From an uncultured Eggerthellaceae bacterium (GTDB lineage: Bacteria > Actinomycetota > Coriobacteriia > Coriobacteriales > Eggerthellaceae), in the NCBI GenBank assembly GCA_947626195.1, contig CANQRF010000010.1, forward strand, positions 1 through 53,433: a DNA stretch of 53,433 nt, written 5' to 3'. Both the position numbers and the translations under genes were made by a program. Shown one piece after another: positions 27,533 to 35,602 of this stretch; positions within the stretch are counted from its first letter, which is position 1, and every line of letters starts with the position of its first letter. Under the pieces are notes generated by a model that was not told the origin of the DNA, did no database searches, and worked only from the letters and a program-made list of their open reading frames with translations.

Positions 27533-28462
27533 TTACTCCTCCAATGCTGCTGCGCCGCCGACGATCTCGTTGATCTCGGTCGTGATGGCGCCTTGACGTG
27601 CGCGGTTATACATGCGGGTGAGAGTGGAAACCATCTCCTCCGCATTATCGGTCGCCGACTTCATGGCGTTGCGCCGTGCGCCCTGTTCCCCTGCCGCCGA
27701 ATCCATCAGCGCATAGAAGACGCAGTTGCGCAGATACGCGTTCATGAGGTATTGCATCACCTCTTCGGCGCCGGGCTCGAAATCCACGTCGCCAGGATGA
27801 GGCTCCTCCTCTTTTTCCACGAAGTCGTCAAATACGGTTTTCTCTCTGATCTTCACCCCGAGCAGCTCCTCGTAGGAGGTCTGGCTCACGGGAAGAACCT
27901 GCTGTTCGATAAGCTTCTGCTCAGCGGCGTTTTTCGCGTGGTTGTAGACGATGATCACTTCGTCAATTTCTCCAGCGGCGTAGCCTTCGGAGGCGTAGTT
28001 CGCGATCGCCGTCGCCTGCTCGAAGGTCGGGTCGCTCGAAAGATCGCGAAACTCGAGAACGGGAAGCACCTTGCGGTAGCTGAAGTAGTTGATCGCCTTT
28101 TTCCCGCATGCCACCACCGAGACCTCGCCGCCTTGGCTCTGCCGCTCGCGCATGAGACGCTCGGCATAGCGCAGCACGTTGCTGTTGAAGCCACCGGCAA
28201 GGCCGCGGTCGGATGTCAACACGATAAGGAGCGTCTTGCGCGTCTCGTCGTGAATCTTGAGCAGCGGTTCCGAGTCGAGGTGCGCATAGCGTGCCGTCGA
28301 CGTCAGCATATCGCTCACCGCGATAGCCCACGGAAGAGCATTGGTCACTCGCTCCGTCGCCCGTCTGATCTTCGCCGCCGCAACCATTTCCATGGTACGC
28401 GTGATCTGCTTCGTCGAGGTGACGGAGTTGATGCGCCGCTCAATGTTGTGAAGGTTGGGCAT
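27533..28462 (-). CDS. atpG: ATP synthase gamma subunit
   Basis: A 309-residue central rotor shaft. The N-terminal helix RRINSVTSTKQITRTMEMVA and the C-terminal helix SATDNAEEMVSTLTRMYNRA with RQGAIT are typical. The middle Rossmann part (LTSDRGLAGGFNSNV) is present. It is about 20 residues longer than average because of an acidic insert near 205-225 (EKEEEPHPGDVDFEPG). Confidence 0.95.
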   Translation of the reverse strand: MPNLHNIERRINSVTSTKQITRTMEMVAAAKIRRATERVTNALPWAIAVSDMLTSTARYAHLDSEPLLKIHDETRKTLLIVLTSDRGLAGGFNSNVLRYAERLMRERQSQGGEVSVVACGKKAINYFSYRKVLPVLEFRDLSSDPTFEQATAIANYASEGYAAGEIDEVIIVYNHAKNAAEQKLIEQQVLPVSQTSYEELLGVKIREKTVFDDFVEKEEEPHPGDVDFEPGAEEVMQYLMNAYLRNCVFYALMDSAAGEQGARRNAMKSATDNAEEMVSTLTRMYNRARQGAITTEINEIVGGAAALEE

Positions 28463-28476
28463 AACGAACCTTCCCC

Positions 28477-30039
28477 TTACGAAACAGCGAACTGTTGCTT
28501 GAAGGTGCCGATGGCCTCCTTCATCTTCGCCTGCGTTTCATCGGTGAGCTTCTTCTCCGTCTTGATAGTCGTGAGAATGTCGGCATGCGATGCGCGCAGG
28601 TATTCCAAAAGCTCAGTGCGGAAACGCACCACGTCCGCCACCGGCAGATCGTCGAGGAAGCCCTCGTTGCCAGCGAAGATGGCAGCCACTTGCTCGGCGA
28701 CGGGCATCGGGTTGTAGCGCCCTTGCTTCAGAAGCTCGGTCATATGGGCACCGCGGTTCAGCTGATCCTGCGTCGCCTTGTCGAGATCGCTTCCGAACTG
28801 GGTGAACGCCTGAAGCTCACGATATGATGCAAGGTCGAGGCGGAGTGAGCCGGCAACCTGCTTCATGGCCTTGATCTGCGCGGCGCCACCGACGCGGGAA
28901 ACCGAGATGCCGACGTCGACTGCGGGGCGCTGCCCTTGGAAGAAGAGGTCGGTCTGCAGGAAGATCTGACCGTCGGTGATCGAAATCACGTTCGTCGGGA
29001 TGTAGGCGGACACGTCGCCGGCCTGCGTCTCGATGATCGGGAGAGCCGTCATCGATCCGCCGCCGTTTTCCTCGGACATCTTGACAGCACGCTCGAGCAA
29101 GCGTGAGTGCAGATAGAAAATGTCGCCTGGATAGGCTTCACGTCCAGGAGGACGACGCAAAGTCAGCGACATCTGGCGGTAGGCGACCGCCTGTTTTGAG
29201 AGGTCGTCATAGATGATGAGAACGGCGCGGCCATGGTTCTCGGCCGACGCGGGATTGCCGTCCTCGCCGTTGTAGACAAAGAACTCGCCCATCGCGGCGC
29301 CTGCCATCGGGGCGATGTATTGCAGCGGCGCGGAATCGGAGGCCGATGCCGAGACGACGATCGTGTTCTTCATCGCGCCATGACGCTCAAGCGTCTCCAC
29401 AACGCCGGCGACCGTGGATGCTTTCTGGCCGATCGCCACGTAGATGCAGATGATGTCCTCATCGCGCTGATTGATGATGGCGTCGACCGCAATCGAGGTC
29501 TTACCGGTCTGACGGTCGCCGATGATGAGCTCGCGCTGGCCGCGGCCGATCGGGATCATCGAGTCGATTGCGAGAAGGCCCGTTTGCACCGGTTCGAACA
29601 CCGGCTGACGGAAGACAACGCCCGGAGCCTTGAACTCCACGGGACGGGTGCCTTCAGCTTGAATGGGGCCTTTGCCGTCGATCGGCACGCCAAGCGGGTT
29701 CACCACGCGCCCAAGCAGGCCGTGGCCCGTCGGAACCTCGACGATGCGGCCCGTGGTGCGCACCTGATCGTTTTCCTTGATGACGGTGACGTCGCCCAAA
29801 AGCACGGCGCCCACTTCGTCTTCCTCTAAGTTCAGCGCCAGACCGAACACGCTCTTATTGCCCTCACCGATGAACTCCAAGAGCTCACCTTCCATCGCAT
29901 CGCGAAGACCGTCGACGCGTGCGATGCCGTCACCGACTTGAATGACGGTGCCCACTTCGCGCGATTCCACGTTCACGTTGAGCGCATCGAGTTGAGCACG
30001 CAAAACCTCGTCAATGGATTGAGCGGTGATTTCTGTCAC
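28477..30039 (-). CDS. atpA: ATP synthase alpha subunit
   Basis: A 520-residue non-catalytic F1 subunit. P-loop GDRQTGKTS (about 170-178), [13 protein letters not shown], and [21 protein letters not shown] are standard. It overlaps atpH by four bases, so translation is coupled. Confidence 0.96.
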   Translation of the reverse strand: MTEITAQSIDEVLRAQLDALNVNVESREVGTVIQVGDGIARVDGLRDAMEGELLEFIGEGNKSVFGLALNLEEDEVGAVLLGDVTVIKENDQVRTTGRIVEVPTGHGLLGRVVNPLGVPIDGKGPIQAEGTRPVEFKAPGVVFRQPVFEPVQTGLLAIDSMIPIGRGQRELIIGDRQTGKTSIAVDAIINQRDEDIICIYVAIGQKASTVAGVVETLERHGAMKNTIVVSASASDSAPLQYIAPMAGAAMGEFFVYNGEDGNPASAENHGRAVLIIYDDLSKQAVAYRQMSLTLRRPPGREAYPGDIFYLHSRLLERAVKMSEENGGGSMTALPIIETQAGDVSAYIPTNVISITDGQIFLQTDLFFQGQRPAVDVGISVSRVGGAAQIKAMKQVAGSLRLDLASYRELQAFTQFGSDLDKATQDQLNRGAHMTELLKQGRYNPMPVAEQVAAIFAGNEGFLDDLPVADVVRFRTELLEYLRASHADILTTIKTEKKLTDETQAKMKEAIGTFKQQFAVS

Positions 30040-30617
30040 TGGCTTTCACCTCCATCTGTTCTATCTTTGAGCACGCTGCGTGCATGAGCCAGCTGAGAGA
30101 GAACGCTGGCGTCGATGCGCTTGCTTCCTGCGCTCATGATGATGCCACCTAAAATGGACTTGTCGATCTTTTCATTGAGAACGACCTTTTTGCCCAGATC
30201 GGCTTCGGCTTTTTTCTTAATGGTCTCTCGCAGTTGCCCATCGAGGGGCACGACGGTCGTCACGTCCACCACGATCGTGTCGAGCTTTTCCGCAAGCTCG
30301 TCGCCGTACGACTCAAAGACCCGCGGCAGAAGCTGAGCATCGCCGCGCTCGGCCATGACCGCCATTACCTCGCGGAATGCGGGATTGCTGTCGGCAAAGA
30401 CCGAACTCACCAGCTGATGACGCTCCTCGGGCGTGTAGTCGACGTTGACGAGCGCCGTGGACAGATCCATGTTGGAGCGCATGAGCTTGATGACTTGCTC
30501 AATCTGATTGCGCACTTCCAAAACGGCCTGCTCACCGCCCGCTGTATTGGCAGCGTCGAACATCGCCGCGGCGTAGGTGCCAACCTTCTCTTTTTCGATG
30601 AGACGATTAGTTGGCAT
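30036..30617 (-). CDS. atpH: ATP synthase delta subunit
   Basis: A 193-residue OSCP/delta subunit joining the peripheral stalk to F1. The helical N-domain ([14 protein letters not shown]) and the C-terminal strand-turn [20 protein letters not shown] are the family hallmarks. Its ATG lies inside the end of atpF (11-base overlap), as usual in tight atp operons. Confidence 0.93.
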   Translation of the reverse strand: MPTNRLIEKEKVGTYAAAMFDAANTAGGEQAVLEVRNQIEQVIKLMRSNMDLSTALVNVDYTPEERHQLVSSVFADSNPAFREVMAVMAERGDAQLLPRVFESYGDELAEKLDTIVVDVTTVVPLDGQLRETIKKKAEADLGKKVVLNEKIDKSILGGIIMSAGSKRIDASVLSQLAHARSVLKDRTDGGESQ

Positions 30618-31308
30618 TGAAACTCCCCGCCTCCGCTACGTAACGCTCAATGATGCGACGGTGATCGTCGTCGGTGAGATCCTGCCCGATCAGGCGCGCT
30701 GCGACCGCCACCGAGGTGTCGGCGACGCTCGCCTGGAGCTCGGTTATCGCCTGCCTCTTCTCGGCCTCGATGGCCGCTTTCGCCTTCGCGATCATATCGG
30801 CAGCCTCGGCTTGCGCCTTCGCTGTGATGTCGGCTTTCACCGCCTCAGCGGATTCGCGCGCGTCGGAAACGATCTTCGCGGCCGTCGCCTTCGCGTCTGC
30901 CAGCTGCTTTTGATATTCAGCCAGCACGCGTTCGCTTTCAATTTGAGCCTCTTCGGACTTCTGCAGCGCCTCGCGGATCGTATTCTCGCGGCGTTCGAGC
31001 ATCCCGTTGAACGCGGGCCAGCCGAACTTCGCCAAAATGATCCAGAGGATGATGAACGCGATGAGCATGGGGATGAACTCCACCATATCCGGCAGGATCG
31101 CGCCGATGCCACCAGTCGCAGCGTCAGTCGATGCCTCCGCATCGGCGCCAACGACTTGACCGGCGATGTCCTGCGCGCTCATCGCGAACGCCAGCGCCGG
31201 CGTCATCATCGAGACGACGAATGTCGCAAACGCGGAAAGCGCCGCGATGACCATCGCGCCAAACGAAGCGTGCGCAGACCGATTCGGCATTATCGCTCTT
31301 GCTTTCAC
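30607..31308 (-). CDS. atpF: ATP synthase b subunit with signal-like N-terminal extension
   Basis: A 233-residue peripheral-stalk subunit, longer than the usual 155-180. Residues about 20-45 form an extra hydrophobic signal-like segment ending ALAFAMSAQ. A Ser/Thr/Ala/Asp-rich linker follows, then the usual membrane helix (MLIAFIILWIILAKFGWPAF) and the long charged coiled coil. The extension suggests either a cleaved signal peptide or a second membrane span. I believe similar extensions occur in other Coriobacteriia, but could not check. Confidence 0.93.
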   Translation of the reverse strand: MKARAIMPNRSAHASFGAMVIAALSAFATFVVSMMTPALAFAMSAQDIAGQVVGADAEASTDAATGGIGAILPDMVEFIPMLIAFIILWIILAKFGWPAFNGMLERRENTIREALQKSEEAQIESERVLAEYQKQLADAKATAAKIVSDARESAEAVKADITAKAQAEAADMIAKAKAAIEAEKRQAITELQASVADTSVAVAARLIGQDLTDDDHRRIIERYVAEAGSFNAN

Positions 31309-31359
31309 TCAAAACCTCCTTCCAGCTTACCTGCGGTTTCGTAACCGGTTCGCCGGAAG

Positions 31360-31578
31360 CTACATAATGAACGCAAGAACGAAGCCGATGAGGGCAAGCG
31401 CCTCAGCGAGAGCAGCGCCCAAGATGAAGTTCGTGAACAGGCGTCCTTGCAGTTCGGGCTGGCGGGCGGTGCCAACGCAGCAGCCGTAGCAAGCGATGCC
31501 GATGCCGATGCCGGGCCCGATGGCGCCGAGGCCATAGCCGACAACCTTCAATGCGGCGAGAACCATTGTAATTTCCAC
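31360..31578 (-). CDS. atpE: ATP synthase c subunit
   Basis: A 72-residue hairpin proteolipid that forms the rotor ring. Helix 1 carries [14 protein letters not shown], the loop ARQPEL is canonical, and helix 2 holds the ion-binding glutamate in [13 protein letters not shown]. The sodium-type ligands (Gln in helix 1, Ser/Thr after the Glu) are absent, so proton coupling is expected. Three cysteines near the cytoplasmic end of helix 1 are unusual. The mRNA leader contains strong ribosome-site purines (AAGGAGG). Confidence 0.94.
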   Translation of the reverse strand: MEITMVLAALKVVGYGLGAIGPGIGIGIACYGCCVGTARQPELQGRLFTNFILGAALAEALALIGFVLAFIM

Positions 31579-31635
31579 TATTTCCTCCTTCTACCGCTTT
31601 CGGGACTTTCCCGAAAACTACGCTTTTATGGTTAA

Positions 31636-31655
31636 CCGACCTATCCAGCGGTCGG
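31636..31655 (-). other. Inverted repeat between atpB and atpE
   Basis: CCGACC (31636-31641) and GGTCGG (31650-31655) can form a short hairpin in the 145-base atpB-atpE spacer. Such hairpins may stabilise the atpE message, which must be made in excess. No gene is seen in the spacer. Confidence 0.35.
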
Positions 31656-31723
31656 AAACCTCCGAATCTTGCGCCTGTGCGCCCTGCCTCCCGTCGTGAA
31701 GTGCGTCTCCGCACCCCGATGGC

Positions 31724-32497
31724 TTAGTGGGAAGAGGTGGCAAGCGACACGTACACGGAGCTCAGCACCGTGAACACGTACGCCTGAAGGAACGCAACCA
31801 GCGTCTCAAGGGCATACATGGCGATGAGCAGCACGAACCACGGAACCGTGAGGATACCGCTCACGATATCGATGTTCTCGATGCCTGCCATCAGGAACAC
31901 CGACGACGCCAACGCGAAGATGCCGAGCACCATATGGCCGGCGAACATGTTGCCATAAAGTCGGACTGCCAGCGTGAGCCAGCGCAGGATGAGCGAGAAC
32001 AGCTCGAAGAACCAGATTATCGGCACCATGACGACCGGCAATCCCGACGGAGCGATCGACTTGATGTAGCCCCAGCCGCCATGCGCCTTGATGCCGTAGT
32101 AGTTGAAGTAAACGAATGAGATGGTCGCAAGCGCCCACGTGACGGAAATGGTGCCTGTCGGAGGCTTGCACCCGGGAATGAGTCCGACAAAGTTCGAGAC
32201 GAGGATGAAGAAGAACAGCGTGGCTAAAAACGGCACATGCTTTTTGAAGCCCTGGCCGATGATGCCCTCTCCCATATCGTTTCTGACGAACTGATAGCCA
32301 TACTCAACCGTGTTGATGAACTTGTTCGTGGGGATGAGGGTGAGCTTCTTCCCGACCACGAGAACCACCACGAGCGTGATGATCCAGCAAATGATCATGA
32401 AGAAAATGTACTGAGTGACGCCCCCGAACACGCTCACGGGATCAAACGACGCTTGTAAATGCGGTACCTCCGCCGACAACTCTGCTAGTGGATCCAC
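31724..32497 (-). CDS. atpB: ATP synthase a subunit
   Basis: A 257-residue multispanning stator with proton half-channels. FFFILVSNFVGLIPG, the essential arginine segment LTLAVRLYGNMFAGH and the C-terminal helix ALETLVAFLQAYVF are conserved. It starts with GTG at 32497, two bases after the atpI stop, with an AAAGG site overlapping the atpI end. Confidence 0.95.
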   Translation of the reverse strand: MDPLAELSAEVPHLQASFDPVSVFGGVTQYIFFMIICWIITLVVVLVVGKKLTLIPTNKFINTVEYGYQFVRNDMGEGIIGQGFKKHVPFLATLFFFILVSNFVGLIPGCKPPTGTISVTWALATISFVYFNYYGIKAHGGWGYIKSIAPSGLPVVMVPIIWFFELFSLILRWLTLAVRLYGNMFAGHMVLGIFALASSVFLMAGIENIDIVSGILTVPWFVLLIAMYALETLVAFLQAYVFTVLSSVYVSLATSSH

Positions 32498-32499
32498 GC

Positions 32500-32796
32500 T
32501 TAGCCTTTCTCACCTTTCCTCGTGAGTACACTTCTCACGCCAAAGACGATAGCCACCACGGAGAGCGCGATGACTTCCGCCAAGACAAACGCCAAGGCGA
32601 GACTTCGGTAAAACACCACACAAAGTATGGCCAGCGCAAACAGCACCGCAAACGACACGATAAGCATGATGATGAGAATGGTCATCGACCCTGCGACGCC
32701 GGACGCTGCCGTCCTTTTCGTCAAGCGCAACCCGAAATACAGCGGCAGAAAGCCGATGACTCCGGAAAGCGCCCCGAGTACGATAGCTACAGCCAT
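32500..32796 (-). CDS. AtpI-like small membrane protein, first gene of atp operon
   Basis: A 98-residue protein with three or four hydrophobic spans (LGALSGVIGFLPLYFGL, ILIIMLIVSFAVLFALAIL, ALAFVLAEVIALSVVAIV) and a basic C-terminus. Position immediately before atpB fits the AtpI/ATP synthase I role in c-ring assembly or magnesium uptake; sequence similarity is weak as is usual for this family. ATG 32796 follows GAGAAGGGGA. The much longer frame upstream lacks conservation. Confidence 0.75.
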   Translation of the reverse strand: MAVAIVLGALSGVIGFLPLYFGLRLTKRTAASGVAGSMTILIIMLIVSFAVLFALAILCVVFYRSLALAFVLAEVIALSVVAIVFGVRSVLTRKGEKG

Positions 32797-32847
32797 TCCC
32801 CTTCTCTCGTTTGCGATGCACGCATCTTTTCCCGAAACCTGCCTATC

Positions 32848-32867
32848 TTTCCGTATGATAACGGAAA
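32848..32867 (-). promoter_or_regulatory. Palindrome in the atp operon upstream region
   Basis: TTTCCGT (32848-32854) and ACGGAAA (32861-32867) flank TATCAT read on the minus strand, which could be the operon's -10 box. The dyad could be an operator. Weak evidence. Confidence 0.25.
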
Positions 32868-32951
32868 AGTAACGCTTGCTGCGGAAACAGGTGAAAAAAA
32901 GGTGAGCGGCGCAAACATCGCGAGGATAAGCCGGAGTGCCGGAGCGCCGAC

Positions 32952-33416
32952 TTACGGTTGGAACACGCGCAGCGCCATTCCCGCCTCTTGAAGCATCGAC
33001 ATCGCGAGCTCGTCCGGATAGGGATTTTGATAGACGATCTCCTTGATGCCCGCGTTGATGAGCATTTTCGCGCACACCACGCACGGCTGCGTGTTGATGT
33101 AGATGGAGGCGCCATCGATGTTGATACCGTATTTCGCGGCCTGGATGATGGCGTTCTGCTCGGCATGGAGGCCACGGCAGATCTCATGGCGCTGCCCTGA
33201 GGGAACGCCGAGCTGCTGGCGAAGACAGCCGGTTTCCCCGCAATGCGCCAGACCGCTCGGGACGCCATTGTAGCCGGTCGCGAGGATGCGGCGATCCTTC
33301 ACCACCACCGCGCCGACTGCGCGACGCAGGCACGTCGTGCGTGTGGCGACTTGGTTCGCCAGGGTCATGAAGTATTCGTCCCAGCTTGGCCGATGGTCTT
33401 GCAATGCGTCCTGCAA
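32952..33416 (-). CDS. dCMP deaminase-like zinc enzyme (ComEB type)
   Basis: A 154-residue cytidine/deoxycytidylate deaminase family protein. It has [21 protein letters not shown] at the start, the zinc and proton-shuttle motif HAEQNAI, and the zinc cysteines in [10 protein letters not shown]. An additional Cys/His set ([10 protein letters not shown], then [11 protein letters not shown]) matches the structural zinc of dCMP deaminases. It would convert dCMP to dUMP for thymidylate synthesis. TTG at 33416 is preferred as start because GGGAGG lies five bases upstream. An ATG at 33533 gives an extra 39 basic residues of low complexity. It lies upstream of the atp operon on the same strand. Confidence 0.85.
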   Translation of the reverse strand: MQDALQDHRPSWDEYFMTLANQVATRTTCLRRAVGAVVVKDRRILATGYNGVPSGLAHCGETGCLRQQLGVPSGQRHEICRGLHAEQNAIIQAAKYGINIDGASIYINTQPCVVCAKMLINAGIKEIVYQNPYPDELAMSMLQEAGMALRVFQP

Positions 33417-33570
33417 CTTATCCTCCCGTTTCACCCGATTTGCCTTCGCGCGTTTCGCCTGAGCTATCTTTGCGCGTTGCCTGATGCGCTCCTTTCGGAA
33501 AAGTTTACCACGCAGCACGCAGACGAAGGGCATTCCGTGAAAAGCAGCAAAATTCTCCCACGGGCGTATG

Positions 33571-33598
33571 TTGCCCCCCGCTTTTGTTGTGCTATAGT
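33571..33598 (+). promoter_or_regulatory. Promoter of tRNA-Ala
   Basis: TTGCCC (33571-33576) and TATAGT (33593-33598) are spaced by 16 bases and lie about 18 bases before the mature tRNA 5' end. Confidence 0.6.
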
Positions 33599-33616
33599 GA
33601 TGAACGCACTTTTTTC

Positions 33617-33692
33617 GGGGTATTAGCTCAGCTGGGAGAGCGCATGGCTGGCAGCCATGAGGTCAGGGGTTCGAGCCCCCTATACTCCACCA
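33617..33692 (+). tRNA. tRNA-Ala (anticodon GGC)
   Basis: A 76-base cloverleaf with encoded CCA. Acceptor stem GGGGTAT/ATACTCC includes the G3-U70 alanine identity pair. D-arm is GCTC/GAGC. Anticodon stem CATGG/CCATG encloses loop CTGGCAG, with anticodon GGC at 33650-33652. T-arm is AGGGG/CCCCT. It is the integration target: from the last pair of the anticodon stem to past the CCA, its sequence recurs at 53277-53324. Confidence 0.97.
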
Positions 33693-33694
33693 GA
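33647..33694 (+). repeat. attL core: direct repeat at left end of the integrated element
   Basis: A 48-bp stretch from the anticodon stem of tRNA-Ala to two bases past CCA. It is repeated at 53277-53324 with a single difference (G versus A in the T-loop). The left copy keeps the tRNA gene functional after integration. Confidence 0.95.
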
Positions 33695-33701
33695 GCCGCC
33701 G

Positions 33702-33742
33702 GCAGGTCAGATAATCAAAAATGGCATCTGACCTGCTTTTTT
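33702..33742 (+). terminator. Terminator just inside the element, after tRNA-Ala
   Basis: GCAGGTCAGAT (33702-33712) and ATCTGACCTGC (33726-33736) form an 11-bp perfect stem followed by six T's. It replaces the host terminator that was displaced to 53331 by the insertion, so tRNA transcription is still stopped. Confidence 0.88.
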
Positions 33743-33782
33743 GTTGTCAAGTTCGCCACTGCTTTATAAGCGCTTATCCATG

Positions 33783-33824
33783 TGACCACCTAATGACCAC
33801 CTGTGTGACCACCATTTGACCACC
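33783..33824 (+). repeat. Four TGACCACC boxes, left integrase arm sites
   Basis: Copies start at 33783, 33794, 33806 and 33817, a spacing of 11, 12 and 11 bases, i.e. one helical turn each. The same word with the same spacing occurs at 53107-53148. This is what arm-type binding sites of a lambda-type integrase look like. Confidence 0.85.
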
Positions 33825-33879
33825 TAAATTGAATTATAAATCATGCGGACAAAAGAAAATCGGGCGAGTTATCCACAAA

Positions 33880-34009
33880 GGTATCGCTCTGCCGAAACCA
33901 TTTGAATGAAAGGTATCGCCACAGCGAAGTGTTGCTACCGCTCTGCCGATACCATAGGTATCGCTGTGGTGATAGCAACAGGCCGAGTTGGTATCGCTGT
34001 GGCGGTACC
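33880..34009 (+). repeat. Array of five 20-bp palindromes GGTATCGC-N4-GCGATACC
   Basis: Units start at 33880, 33912, 33934, 33957 and 33990. All are 20 bp and fit GGTATCGC-N4-GCGATACC with one to four deviations. Centre spacings are 32, 22, 23 and 33, near 3, 2, 2 and 3 helical turns and symmetric about the middle unit. Such an array could bind a regulator, recombination directionality factor, partition or initiator protein. Confidence 0.75.
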
Positions 34010-34212
34010 GTTTAAAAAAAGAAAAAAGTATCGAAAAAGAAAAACCAACTACGTAAGACTTACTGTGTTGGAACAGACAGACCTCAAATCCTTGTTGCCT
34101 TGATCCATGTTTTCGAAATTCTCAAGTTAGCTTTCGAGTTCCTCAAAAGCGCTAGATTAACCGCGCCTCAATGCATAGCATGGCGAAAAGGCCGAATGTG
34201 AGGAGACAGAAG

Positions 34213-34368
34213 ATGACTGACCCGAAAAGCTTAATCAACGTAAGCGAAAGCAGGACGATAACCGCCAAAGAGGCCGGACATATGACACGGTCGCCCTCGC
34301 AGGTAAAGAGCGCTCCCGAAAACCAACAGCTTCAAACTGCTCCTTTATACGTCATAGAAGGTCGATAG
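34213..34368 (+). CDS. Small protein of 51 residues, excisionase-like at best
   Basis: ATG 34213 has an excellent ribosome site (GAGGAG, seven bases upstream). The product is 51 residues; the segment ITAKEAGHMTRSPSQVKS faintly resembles the recognition part of an excisionase-type HTH (often TVKEAAxxxGVSxxTV). Position next to the attachment site would suit a directionality factor. No family can be claimed, and the protein may be something else, such as a leader to the toxin-antitoxin pair. Confidence 0.5.
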   Translation: MTDPKSLINVSESRTITAKEAGHMTRSPSQVKSAPENQQLQTAPLYVIEGR

Positions 34369-34374
34369 TCATGG

Positions 34375-34380
34375 TATAAT
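34375..34380 (+). promoter_or_regulatory. Extended -10 promoter of the toxin-antitoxin pair
   Basis: TGGTATAAT, a TG-extended -10, lies 34 bases before the antitoxin ATG. The -35 match is poor, which is normal with an extended -10. Antitoxins of this class usually repress their own promoter. Confidence 0.55.
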
Positions 34381-34413
34381 CACGGCATTCCTTACATTCT
34401 GGGAGGCTCTCTG

Positions 34414-34686
34414 ATGGAAGCATTGATCGATATGGCGAAGGTGACGACGAAGGGCCAGATCACCATCCCTGTCGCGATTCGAAAGGCACTCGGCATCAAG
34501 ACAGGCGACAAGGTGTTCTTCGTCGAAAAAGGCAATGGGGCGATTGAGATTCGGAATGCGACGCTTATCGCCTTCTCTGATGCACAGCGCGTCTTCGAAG
34601 GCGCCGCCGAAGAGGCCGGGCTTGCCTCCGAAGACGATGTCGCAGCTCTCGTTAAATCCGTTCGCCGCGAGAGGGCAACTCATTAG
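34414..34686 (+). CDS. AbrB/MazE-type antitoxin
   Basis: A 90-residue protein. The N-terminal swapped-hairpin DNA-binding domain reads AKVTTKGQITIPVAIRKALGIKTGDKVFF, the textbook AbrB/SpoVT fold. The C-terminal helical tail would wrap the toxin. It neutralises the PIN toxin encoded directly downstream and autoregulates the operon. GGGAGG precedes the ATG; the stop abuts the toxin start. Confidence 0.9.
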   Translation: MEALIDMAKVTTKGQITIPVAIRKALGIKTGDKVFFVEKGNGAIEIRNATLIAFSDAQRVFEGAAEEAGLASEDDVAALVKSVRRERATH

Positions 34687-35094
34687 ATGCGCGTCATGCT
34701 CGATACGAATGTGCTAATCTCTGCTCTTATCTTGCGATCGAGCACGATCAAGCGCGTTATCGATGACATCGCGCTAAACCAAGAACTACTTCTCTCTACT
34801 TTCGTCATCGATGAGCTTAAGGCCGTTGTTGCTCTCAAGTGGCCCGATCGCCTCAATGCCATCGATGATTTTCTGCGCCGCGCATCGTTTGAAACGATCA
34901 TCACGCCTGACGATATTCCTTATGGCTTATTCGAAATCCGCGATAAGGAAGACTATCCGGTTCTCTACTCTGCCATCATAGGCGCTGCGGATATCCTCGT
35001 CACAGGCGACAAGGATTTTGCTGAAGTGGAAATCGATAAACCGCTCATCGTGACGCCAAGCGAATACGTTGATAGTTTCCTCGGATCGATCTAA
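34687..35094 (+). CDS. PIN-domain toxin (VapC-like ribonuclease)
   Basis: A 135-residue PIN nuclease of the 'putative toxin, PIN family' type. LDTNVLISAL gives the first acidic residue (Asp6), VIDELK the Glu, and ADILVTGDKDF the C-terminal aspartates that bind Mg/Mn. Members cleave tRNA or rRNA, typically when the antitoxin is degraded. Paired with the AbrB-type antitoxin, it stabilises the island or responds to stress. Its start directly follows the antitoxin stop. Confidence 0.9.
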   Translation: MRVMLDTNVLISALILRSSTIKRVIDDIALNQELLLSTFVIDELKAVVALKWPDRLNAIDDFLRRASFETIITPDDIPYGLFEIRDKEDYPVLYSAIIGAADILVTGDKDFAEVEIDKPLIVTPSEYVDSFLGSI

Positions 35095-35154
35095 AGACAG
35101 CATCTGAAAAGCGATCTGCCGCCTTCTTATCAAGTTCGCTTGGCACGCAGGGGC

Positions 35155-35281
35155 GCGGGGCATCCCCCGCTTTATGGTCGGAGACTTTTGCGCTTGCGCA
35201 ATATGCGCATGCCGCCTCCGACCATCTCTGCCCGGAAGCCGTCGCCCCGTTATGAGGATGCGCGGCATCCACGTCCGGGCA
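35155..35281. repeat. Cluster of three hairpins
   Basis: GCGGGG/CCCCGC pairs at 35155-35170. ATGGTCGGAG (35174-35183) pairs with CTCCGACCAT (35216-35225), enclosing two smaller GCGC palindromes. TGCCCGGA (35229-35236) pairs with TCCGGGCA (35274-35281), enclosing GGATGC/GCATCC. The region is more GC-rich than its surroundings. Confidence 0.6.
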
Positions 35282-35307
35282 CAAGTACCGTTTCGTAGGC
35301 GCTGATA

Positions 35308-35411
35308 TACGGCGTTATACGAATTGGGCTACTTGCTATTTTCAGGACACGCGCCAAGAAGCCAAATCCATTCAAATGTATTACGGCGTTATACGAAATG
35401 GGATACTTGCT
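35308..35411 (+). repeat. 30-bp direct repeat, two copies
   Basis: TACGGCGTTATACGAA followed by (T/A)TGGG(C/A)TACTTGCT occurs at 35308-35337 and 35382-35411, 28 of 30 bases identical, 74 bp apart. Confidence 0.65.
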
Positions 35412-35602
35412 GTTAAGCGCGTCTAAGGCGGCTTCGATTCTTTTCTGACTCCCCATACTCAGATCCAAGAAGGTAGCCGCTTAGACAGCGGATGAGCGCC
35501 CTTGCGGTATGCACAATTACGTGTTCTCTCTATCCAATGGGCAAATAATATCCCATCAAGGCCGATAATATTTGCCTTGCACAGAGAGGTAGAAAGGCCG
35601 AG

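Larger units (their letters stand above)
33693..34212. other. Non-coding left end of the element
   Basis: These 520 bases hold the terminator, the arm-site boxes and the five-palindrome array, followed by an A-rich tract (about 34013-34045). Frames that cross the palindromes are translations of the repeats, without ribosome sites. Confidence 0.7.
35095..35602. other. Structured non-coding stretch after the toxin gene
   Basis: A 508-base spacer. It contains three consecutive strong inverted repeats (35155-35170, 35174-35225, 35229-35281) and a 30-bp direct repeat (35308 and 35382). A minus-strand frame at 35468-35250 contains SKYPISYNAVIHLNGFG but has no convincing start or family. The spacer may be decayed mobile DNA or a structured RNA. 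Confidence 0.5.

Noticed and set aside
33783-34009. Possible CRISPR array
   Set aside because: Boxes are 8 bp at 11-12 bp spacing and the longer units are palindromes at 22-33 bp spacing; no 20+ bp repeats with unique spacers and no cas genes.
33906-34103. 65-codon frame over the palindrome array
   Set aside because: It translates the GGTATCGC repeats, has no ribosome site, and the DNA-level symmetry explains the sequence better.
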